Source: a bacterium (GTDB lineage Bacteria > Zhuqueibacterota > Zhuqueibacteria > Residuimicrobiales > Residuimicrobiaceae). From it: a DNA stretch of 12,505 nt. Each line of letters starts with the position of its first letter. The stretch's first letter is position 1. The position numbers were made by a program, and so were the translations under genes. The stretch lies in assembly GCA_012523655.1 (NCBI GenBank), contig JAAYTV010000536.1, positions 1 through 12,505 on the forward strand, written 5' to 3'. Below, one piece after another: positions 7,441 to 12,505 of the stretch. The notes below the pieces were generated by a model. That model saw only the letters and a list, made by a program, of their open reading frames with translations. It had not been told where the DNA came from and did no database searches.

Positions 7441-8334
7441 ATGCGCTTTTCTGTCATCATACCTGCTTATCGTTCAGAAGAAACACTGGCCGCTTGTCTG
7501 GATGGATTCCGCATGCAGCGTTACGCTGATTATGAAGTTATTCTGGTGGACAGTTCACCCAACGATCGATGTCGCACCATTGCGGAAGAATTCGGCGTGC
7601 ATCTGATTCGCTCGGAAAAGCGGTTGTGGATGCACCAGGCCCGAGAGGCCGGGATTGCCGCCAGTGAGGGGGAGATCCTTGTCTTTACCGATCCCGACTG
7701 TGTTCCCGCGCCCGATTGGCTTGAACAGATCGATGAGGCGGCGCGACGCGGACAGCGATTGATCGGCGGCGCCATCGCCTGTTTTCCGGGCGGCTTCTGG
7801 ACGAACGTGGCCCATTTGGCAAAATTTTGGCTGTGGCTGCCGGGCGGTCCACCTTCGGTCTATGACCAGCCCCCGTTCGACACCCTCGCCACTGCCAATC
7901 TGGCGATCGACCGCGACTGGTACAAAACTCTGGGCGGATTGAATCAAACGTTCGTCGCTGCCGACACTCTGCTGTGCTTTCACAGCAGCGCCCAAGGAGT
8001 GAAGCCCTTTTTTCAATCCTCAGCCGTTGTCCAGCACATCCATGTCCACGTCACACTGGTCACACTTCTGCGCGAGCGTTGGCAGCGGGGGCAGGATTAT
8101 TTTCGCATGCGCCGCGCCTTTCAAAAATGGCCTTCCATTGTCAAACTGCTTTTTCTCGCGGGATGGCCGTTTTTCGTGCTGCGCACGCTCTACTGGCAGG
8201 GGCTTCAAGCCCGGCGAACCCGAACGGTCGGTCTGTTTGCCAAAACAATGCCTTGGTTGCTTGTTTGCAACAGCGCTTGGATGCTGGGCCAAACATGGGC
8301 GGCTGTTAGATCCGATCATGAGACTGCTGATTAA
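7441..8334 (+). CDS. Family 2 glycosyltransferase
   Basis: This 297-residue GT2 enzyme begins one base after the previous stop (TAA-A-ATG), so it is almost certainly cotranscribed and translationally coupled; no strong ribosome-binding site is visible. It opens with F-S-V-I-I-P-A-Y. The nucleotide-binding loop reads V-D-S-S-P-N-D at 36-42 instead of D-D-G-S-x-D. F-T-D-P-D-C at 82-87 gives the DxD, and T-A-N-L-A-I at 151-156 resembles the usual acceptor-side motif. The late catalytic ED position appears as A-A-D-T at 173-176, so the normal E-D pair is reduced to one acidic residue. Two C-terminal hydrophobic segments (233-250, 267-284) suggest membrane association. It is the last gene of the plus-strand glycan cassette. 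Donor and acceptor are unknown. Confidence 0.82.
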   Translation: MRFSVIIPAYRSEETLAACLDGFRMQRYADYEVILVDSSPNDRCRTIAEEFGVHLIRSEKRLWMHQAREAGIAASEGEILVFTDPDCVPAPDWLEQIDEAARRGQRLIGGAIACFPGGFWTNVAHLAKFWLWLPGGPPSVYDQPPFDTLATANLAIDRDWYKTLGGLNQTFVAADTLLCFHSSAQGVKPFFQSSAVVQHIHVHVTLVTLLRERWQRGQDYFRMRRAFQKWPSIVKLLFLAGWPFFVLRTLYWQGLQARRTRTVGLFAKTMPWLLVCNSAWMLGQTWAAVRSDHETAD

Positions 8335-8427
8335 GAAACAGTTCGAATAAACGGATACAACGTTTTATCTGCAAGGGTAGTCTGGCCGAGAGGTGGGTTT
8401 TTCTTCCATGCGCTTGGTCAGGAAGAA
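8335..8427. terminator. Convergent junction with inverted repeat, possible bidirectional terminator
   Basis: This 93-base gap separates the last rightward gene from the first leftward gene. TTCTTCC at 8401-8407 and GGAAGAA at 8421-8427 are perfect seven-base arms with a 13-base loop; the right arm ends exactly where the minus-strand GH20 stop codon begins. A run of T (8398-8402) leads into the left arm on the plus strand, so for minus-strand transcripts the hairpin is followed by A rather than U. Position fits a shared terminator; the sequence does not match the classic form. Confidence 0.3.
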
Positions 8428-10041
8428 TCAGGGTTTATAGTCCCGCGTCGGCGCCACTGCTTTGCCGTTGAACGGCGGTTGAAGATAGCGGCCGAGAAAA
8501 ACCTCTGGGCCGCGGTCGAAATCCAGCGCAGCCTCAGCGGCGTCGGGAAAAATGAGTTGCCAATTCTGCATGTTTCTCTCAAAGCGAAAACGCAAATCCT
8601 CGCTGTACGGATCTTCTTCCACAGGCTGTAGCTTCCGCGGCGACCAGAGATAGGACGCGCCTGCATAGAGCATGATCAGACGGTCAGCCAAGTTGTTGGT
8701 GCCCCACAGACAGAGGGTGGCGCCGAGCACATTGGGGTAGGGATCGCCTGCCAAGCACCAGAGGCGGGTGGCAGCGAAATCACCGCTGCGGCAGGCGGAA
8801 GTGATGCCGGCGCCCATCATCACCGGCCGCTTGTCCTTTCCACCATACTGGCTCATAACTTGGACGATGCGTTCCTGATCAGAGTGGCGGTATTTCCACG
8901 GCTGCAGCACCAGGTTGGGCCCGACCTGCGCAGGGATGGGCCGGCCTTTGTGATCAGCCCACATATGCATGGTGAGGTGCTTGCCGCGCTCGCGGGCAAC
9001 TTTTTGCACCAGATCGTAGATGATCGTCACCAGTTTTTCCGGCGTATAGCCTTTGTTCGCTTCGCCCGGGGCCACAAACCATCGCGCCTCATCCAACCCT
9101 ACATGAATCGCCGCTGTGTCCGGCAGACAGTCGGCAATCTCACCATACATTTTTTCGAGCACAGCGAAGGTCTTTTCCCCTACGGCAAAAGAAGCGCCGC
9201 CATACATGCCCGGGCCGCCATACAGCTCTGGATAATGGTAGACCACGCTTTTGACATGGCCCCAGGATTCGATCTCGGGAAGAATGGCGATGTGGTAACT
9301 GCGGGCATAGCGGACCAACTCCTGCAGATCGGTTTTCGTCAGCGCCAAGGGATTTTCTTTACCCAGGGGCAGACTGTCGAAGCGATAACCGCCGATCTCA
9401 TCGTCGTACAGATGCAGGTGCAGGGTATTCAGCTTGAGGTGCGCCATGATGCGGATGATGCGTTGGATATAGGCTTTGCTAAAGACCGCCCGTCCCAAAT
9501 CCAGCATCAGGGAGCGCATGGGATAACGCGGATGATCGTGAATGGTCCATGCGGGGACATACTTTTTTTCTCCAGCGTCCGGCAGCTCCGTTTCCTCCCC
9601 CTCATAAAGAAATCCGGGGCCGAAGTAGCTGAATCCGAGGATCTGATACAGCGTCTGCAGCGCATAGAATCTGCCGGCAGCGGTTCGTGCGCGAATAGCG
9701 GCGCCGGAACGGGAGATGCGCAGGAGATATCCCTCGGGATGGACGACAGCCGGGTCATGGGAAAAGACGATGGAAAAATCCGCCGGCCGGTCGATTACGG
9801 TTTCAACGCCCGGCAGGGCGGAAAGCAGGTCGATCAATCCATCGATCGCCCGCCGCTGTTCCGCATCGTGCAAGGGCCATCCCTGGATCGAGATGCGGCC
9901 AGGAAACGGAAAAGGTTCGCCGTTGTCCTGCACTAGTTGTGGGGCAGGGATCAGAGGTATTTGCTTTAGCAAATCCACTTTGGCGTCTGCCGTAAGCATA
10001 CCGTTCCAGCAGACCAAGAACAGCGCAAGGCATTTTTTCAT
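8428..10041 (-). CDS. Secreted GH20 beta-N-acetylhexosaminidase-like enzyme
   Basis: This 537-residue protein has a signal peptide at residues 1-20 (two lysines, hydrophobic core, A-D-A cleavage site), so it is exported. Residues about 28-160 form the GH20b accessory domain, ending in P-E-G-Y-L-L-R-I and A-A-G-R-F-Y-A-L-Q-T-L. The catalytic barrel starts at about 170: R-Y-P-M-R-S-L-M-L-D at 172-181, L-H-L-H-L-Y-D-D-E at 207-215, I-L-P-E-I-E-S-W-G-H at 253-262, and H-V-G-L-D-E at 313-318. D317-E318 correspond to the Asp-Glu pair that uses substrate-assisted catalysis in this family; usual members read H-x-G-G-D-E. The ATG has GAGG a few bases upstream. Expected role: removal of terminal GlcNAc or GalNAc from glycans in the periplasm or outside. 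Several conserved positions differ from textbook members, so the exact substrate is uncertain. Confidence 0.85.
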   Translation of the reverse strand: MKKCLALFLVCWNGMLTADAKVDLLKQIPLIPAPQLVQDNGEPFPFPGRISIQGWPLHDAEQRRAIDGLIDLLSALPGVETVIDRPADFSIVFSHDPAVVHPEGYLLRISRSGAAIRARTAAGRFYALQTLYQILGFSYFGPGFLYEGEETELPDAGEKKYVPAWTIHDHPRYPMRSLMLDLGRAVFSKAYIQRIIRIMAHLKLNTLHLHLYDDEIGGYRFDSLPLGKENPLALTKTDLQELVRYARSYHIAILPEIESWGHVKSVVYHYPELYGGPGMYGGASFAVGEKTFAVLEKMYGEIADCLPDTAAIHVGLDEARWFVAPGEANKGYTPEKLVTIIYDLVQKVARERGKHLTMHMWADHKGRPIPAQVGPNLVLQPWKYRHSDQERIVQVMSQYGGKDKRPVMMGAGITSACRSGDFAATRLWCLAGDPYPNVLGATLCLWGTNNLADRLIMLYAGASYLWSPRKLQPVEEDPYSEDLRFRFERNMQNWQLIFPDAAEAALDFDRGPEVFLGRYLQPPFNGKAVAPTRDYKP

Positions 10042-10094
10042 GCTTCCTCTTTTGGCTTGCAGTGAAGATGGGTTGGAATAAAGGCCGGTATGCT

Positions 10095-10132
10095 GGATGA
10101 GCCCGATTGCGTTTGTAAATAGGCTCTCATCC
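10095..10132. promoter_or_regulatory. Inverted repeat upstream of the GH20 gene
   Basis: GGATGAG at 10095-10101 and CTCATCC at 10126-10132 are perfect seven-base arms. They extend inward as GCC/GGC with a small bulge, around an A/T-rich loop. The element lies about 55 bases upstream of the GH20 start on the minus strand, in the 152-base gap between the small membrane protein gene and GH20. No T-tract follows on either strand, so an operator or mRNA hairpin is more likely than a terminator. No convincing promoter hexamers are visible; the rest of the gap holds nothing I recognise. Confidence 0.35.
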
Positions 10133-10193
10133 TTGTGCGTTCCGGCCGCTGGCTGTTTTCGTGTCTGCCGTCCAGGGATGCGCGAGAACTTGT

Positions 10194-10322
10194 TTATCTG
10201 AAAATGTCAAAATGGCTGAGCAGCCACCACAGAATCAGAAAAATCAATACGGTTGAAAAACATCCTTTGCCCCATTTGTGGGCGCCCCAACCGGCAACGA
10301 GGGTGCGTAATACTTTGCTCAT
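10194..10322 (-). CDS. Small single-helix membrane protein, 42 residues
   Basis: The start is the ATG read from 10322 down, with AGGAG six bases upstream. A longer frame from a GTG at 10376 lacks a ribosome-binding site and runs through a predicted hairpin, so it is not preferred. The N-terminal half is basic (M-S-K-V-L-R-T and G-W-G-A-H-K-W-G-K-G). Residues about 21-40 form one hydrophobic helix rich in Leu, Ile, Phe and Trp (C-F-S-T-V-L-I-F-L-I-L-W-W-L-L), ending in H-F-D-I-F-R. By the positive-inside rule the N terminus would be cytoplasmic. I do not recognise a named family. It sits 70 bases after the DUF1846 gene and 152 bases before GH20, same strand. The strong ribosome-binding site and membrane topology argue that it is real; its function is unknown. 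Confidence 0.65.
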   Translation of the reverse strand: MSKVLRTLVAGWGAHKWGKGCFSTVLIFLILWWLLSHFDIFR

Positions 10323-10354
10323 GTGTTGCTCCTGGTTTGCGATGAAGGGATGAT

Positions 10355-10388
10355 CGCGTTGCCCCGTTTTTTGCACTATGGGGACGCG
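10355..10388 (-). terminator. Hairpin directly after the DUF1846 gene
   Basis: On the minus strand CGCGT-CCCC (10388-10380) pairs with GGGG-CA-ACGCG (10365-10355), giving nine base pairs with a two-base bulge and a 14-base A-rich loop. It starts four bases after the DUF1846 stop codon. No U-run follows the right arm, so it could be an imperfect terminator, a stability element that protects the upstream mRNA, or a site that separates expression of DUF1846 from the small membrane protein. Confidence 0.4.
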
Positions 10389-10392
10389 GCGG

Positions 10393-11910
10393 TTAATTGG
10401 AAAAGAGAGATCGTGTGGAGAAATCCGGATCGCAGGTCAGATTCAGGCCGAGCTTGCGCAGACCGGCCTCGTCGCCCGGGGTGGGGATATGGGTGATGTG
10501 CACGTCGCAGCCGCGGATCAACTTGAGCTTCTCCACCGCGATCTGGGCGGCTGGATTAGCGGCGCCGCTGATGCTGAGCGCGATCAGGGTTTCCTCCAGG
10601 TCCAGGCTCAACCGCTTGCCGGCGAGCACATCCCGCTTGAAATGCGTAAGTGATTCAATGATGTTTTTCGGCAGCAGGTCGATGGAGGGCGGGATGCCGG
10701 CCAGATGCTTTGCAGCGTTAAGTATCAGACACGCTGCGGCATGCATGGTCGGCGAGTTCATGCCGGTGATGATCGTTCCGTCGGTCAAAGCTAACGCAGC
10801 GCCGCAGTAGATTCCCTCATTGCCCTTGCCGCGGTCGCGGGCCTGGTCAGCGGCTTTGCGCGCAGGCAGCACGACCGGACGGTCCTCGGGTCTGGCGCCG
10901 ATTTCATCCATGATCAGCGATGCCCGCTCCACCGTGCCTTTGTCGATCAGCCCCATGGCGTATTCGCAGGCGTAACGGAAATGCCGGCGGATGATCTCCT
11001 GCACTGACGCTTCGCGGACCGCCTGATCATCGATGATGCCGGTACTGACCCGGTTGACCCCCATATCTGTGGGCGACTTGTAGGGACAGGGCTCCCCGGT
11101 GATCTTTTCAATGATCCGGCGTAGCAGCGGGAACGCCTCCACATCGCGATTATAGTTCACCGTCTTGATGTTGTAGGCCTCCAGGTGATGGGAGTCGATC
11201 ATATTAAAGTCGCGCAGGTCCGCGGTGGCCGCTTCATACGCTACATTCACCGGATGTTTGAGCGCCAGGTTCCAGATTGGAAAGGTTTCGAACTTGGCAT
11301 AGCCGGCGCGGATTCCGCGTTTGCGTTCGTGATAGAGCTGCGACAGCGCGGTGGCGAGTTTGCCGCTTCCAGGGCCCGGCCCGGTGATGACAACGATCGG
11401 TTTTCGGGCAGCAATATAGGAATTGGCGCCATACCCTTCCTCGCTGACGATCATCTCCACATGGGTGGGATACCCTTTGGTGGACTTGTGCGTATAGACC
11501 GTGATACCGCGTCGTTCCAGTTTGTTTTTAAATTGGATGGCGGCGGGTTGCTCCTCAAATCGGGTGATCACCACCGCCTGTACATCAATGCCCCACTCGC
11601 GCAGATCATCGATCAGTTTCAACGCATCAGCGTCATAAGAGATGCCGAAATCGGCGCGCATCTTTTTGTGCTCGATGTCGCCGGCGTAGATGCACAGGAT
11701 GACATCCACCTGGTCCCCCAGCTTTTGCAGCAGCCGCATTTTCACATTCGGATCATAGCCGGGCAAAACACGGGCGGCGTGGTAATCGTAGAGCAATTTG
11801 CCGCCGAATTCGAGAAACAGTTTGTCTCCGAATTGTCCGATGCGATGGAGAATAGCGGCGGACTGTTCCGCGAGATATTTATCGTTGTCAAAGCCGATCG
11901 GCCCCGGCAT
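10393..11910 (-). CDS. DUF1846 (UPF0371) family protein
   Basis: This 505-residue protein matches the DUF1846 family along its whole length, which is usually about 490-510 residues. Recognisable blocks are I-G-F-D-N-D-K-Y-L at 5-13, L-F-L-E-F-G-G-K-L at 31-39, Y-H-A-A-R-V-L-P-G at 43-51, G-P-G-P-G-S-G-K at 177-184, A-G-Y-A-K-F-E-T-F-P-I-W-N-L at 202-215, L-K-H-P-V-N-V-A-Y-E-A-A-T-A-D at 217-231 and C-P-Y-K-S-P-T-D-M-G-V-N at 275-286. The G-P-G-P-G-S-G-K block looks like a P-loop, but a nucleotide role is inference. The frame is open 42 codons further upstream, to an ATG next to the neighbouring stop, but that part does not look like the family. The start at 11910 gives the normal N terminus and has AGGAG about ten bases upstream. 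The biochemical role of the family is not established. Confidence 0.9.
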   Translation of the reverse strand: MPGPIGFDNDKYLAEQSAAILHRIGQFGDKLFLEFGGKLLYDYHAARVLPGYDPNVKMRLLQKLGDQVDVILCIYAGDIEHKKMRADFGISYDADALKLIDDLREWGIDVQAVVITRFEEQPAAIQFKNKLERRGITVYTHKSTKGYPTHVEMIVSEEGYGANSYIAARKPIVVITGPGPGSGKLATALSQLYHERKRGIRAGYAKFETFPIWNLALKHPVNVAYEAATADLRDFNMIDSHHLEAYNIKTVNYNRDVEAFPLLRRIIEKITGEPCPYKSPTDMGVNRVSTGIIDDQAVREASVQEIIRRHFRYACEYAMGLIDKGTVERASLIMDEIGARPEDRPVVLPARKAADQARDRGKGNEGIYCGAALALTDGTIITGMNSPTMHAAACLILNAAKHLAGIPPSIDLLPKNIIESLTHFKRDVLAGKRLSLDLEETLIALSISGAANPAAQIAVEKLKLIRGCDVHITHIPTPGDEAGLRKLGLNLTCDPDFSTRSLFSN

Positions 11911-12036
11911 CAGATGGTCACTCCTGTAATCTATGTTCGGTTTCCGCGCAAGGCCTGGTGAAAGAAAAGGCCTACATGCGCCTGTTGCGTTTGTGCGGGC
12001 CGGAAAGGCCGGCGGCGAAGCGGAGACCTTGCCCAT
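11911..12036 (-). promoter_or_regulatory. Leader between the Fe-S protein gene and DUF1846
   Basis: This 126-base stretch is open in the DUF1846 frame but is treated as untranslated because its 42 codons have no family similarity. It holds two short inverted repeats: GCCGG/CCGGC at 11999-12003 and 12009-12013 (five-base stem), and AGGCCT at 11951-11956 and 11968-11973 (six-base arms, 11-base loop). Neither is followed by a good U-run on the minus strand. A terminator, attenuator or promoter could lie here; no clear promoter hexamers are seen. Confidence 0.3.
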
Positions 12037-12505
12037 TCATTCCGCTGCGTGGCGAACCTGATCGATCAATTGCGGAACCTGTTTCACCGTCACGTTGCTG
12101 TACACTCTGTCATTGATCGTGACCACAGGCGCCAGCGCACACACGCCGAGGCAACGGCTTACCTCCAGGGAGAACAATCCATCGCTGGAGGTTTCACCCA
12201 ATTCAATGCCGAGCTCTGTCCGGAAGGCATCCAGTATCTTGTCAGCGCCTTTGACGAAACAGGCGGTGCCGAGGCATACCGAGACGGCGTATTTGCCGCG
12301 CGGCTGCAGACGAAAGAAATGATAAAAGGTAGCCACTCCGCTGACGACTGAGGTGGGAACCTGCAGACGCTGCGCCACTTCATACATGTGCTCTTCAGAC
12401 AGATAGCCGTATGTCTGCTGCACTTTATGGAGCACGGCGATCAGATAACTGTCTGAATGCGGTTTGGTCTTGCAGAGATCGATAAAATCGAGGATCGCCT
12501 GATCC
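12037..12505 (-). CDS. nuoE: NuoE/HndA-like [2Fe-2S] thioredoxin-fold subunit, 5' end cut by window edge
   Basis: The frame is open through the right edge; 155 residues are visible and the true start is outside the window. A GTG at 12433-12435 could be taken as a start but is internal: the preceding residues (L-D-F-I-D-L-C-K, then S-Y-L-I-A) continue the normal helical N terminus before L-H-K-V-Q-Q-T-Y-G-Y-L. The four [2Fe-2S] ligands are intact as C-x4-C (visible residues 77 and 82) and C-x3-C (118 and 122), with the family segment S-G-V-A-T-F-Y-H-F-F before them. Homologues are the 24-kDa subunit of complex I and the HndA/HydC-type small subunit of NAD(P)-linked or electron-bifurcating hydrogenases and formate dehydrogenases, passing electrons next to a flavin subunit. 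No nuoF follows downstream; DUF1846 does. Which complex it serves cannot be decided here. Confidence 0.88.
   Translation of the reverse strand, partial: DQAILDFIDLCKTKPHSDSYLIAVLHKVQQTYGYLSEEHMYEVAQRLQVPTSVVSGVATFYHFFRLQPRGKYAVSVCLGTACFVKGADKILDAFRTELGIELGETSSDGLFSLEVSRCLGVCALAPVVTINDRVYSNVTVKQVPQLIDQVRHAAE

Noticed and set aside
8381..8394. Sequence resembling the D-arm of a class II tRNA (Ser/Leu-like GGCCGAGAGGT)
   Set aside because: No matching acceptor stem, anticodon arm or T-arm (GGTTCGAATC type) can be assembled around it before the GH20 gene begins.
8860..9936. 358-codon open frame on the plus strand
   Set aside because: It lies entirely antisense to the GH20 gene, which has clear motifs, and its translation has no recognisable domain.
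10323..10376. N-terminal extension of the small membrane protein from a GTG start
   Set aside because: No ribosome-binding site precedes the GTG, and the segment overlaps the hairpin after DUF1846; the internal ATG has AGGAG at good spacing.
11185..11961. 258-codon open frame on the plus strand
   Set aside because: Antisense to DUF1846, which is well recognised; the frame is open because of codon bias on the other strand.

Overview
The window is 12.5 kb of bacterial chromosome, moderately GC-rich by eye, with no rRNA, tRNA, CRISPR array or insertion sequence that I can see. Everything on the plus strand up to about 8.33 kb faces right. Everything from 8.43 kb to the end faces left, so the two halves converge at 8335-8427. 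The organism cannot be named from the sequence. The gene set (polyamine ABC transporter, GH20 exoglycosidase with a signal peptide, DUF1846 protein, NuoE/HndA-type Fe-S protein, unusual family 2 glycosyltransferases) would suit an uncultured anaerobic or fermentative Gram-negative-type bacterium, for example from the FCB/KSB1 neighbourhood. That is a guess from gene style only.

Region 1 (1-2978) is the end of a spermidine/putrescine ABC transporter operon in the order potA (3' end only), potB, potC, potD. Each stop codon overlaps the next start as ATGA, so all four genes look translationally coupled. PotD is a lipoprotein that lacks two of the tryptophans that hold the polyamine in the E. coli protein.

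Region 2 (3096-8334) is a surface-glycan cassette of four consecutive family 2 glycosyltransferase genes. The second gene is the most striking object in the window: one 729-residue protein with a complete N-terminal GT2 domain, a Gly/Ser/Thr-rich linker and a complete 12-helix Wzx/MOP-type flippase domain. The third gene is a divergent GT2 with an E-D-H triplet where DxD is expected. The fourth has a DPD triplet and lacks the usual DDGS motif. Together they could build and export a lipid-linked oligosaccharide. No polymerase, ligase or initiating phosphosugar transferase is visible here.

Region 3 (8428-12505, minus strand, read right to left) holds the 3' part of a NuoE/HndA-like [2Fe-2S] protein, a DUF1846 (UPF0371) protein, a 42-residue single-helix membrane protein that is easy to miss, and a secreted GH20 beta-N-acetylhexosaminidase-like enzyme. 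Several inverted repeats lie in the spacers here. The strongest is at 10355-10388, just after the DUF1846 stop.

The most novel-looking items are the GT2-flippase fusion, the E-D-H glycosyltransferase and the 42-residue membrane protein. I see no defence system, phage or transposon.
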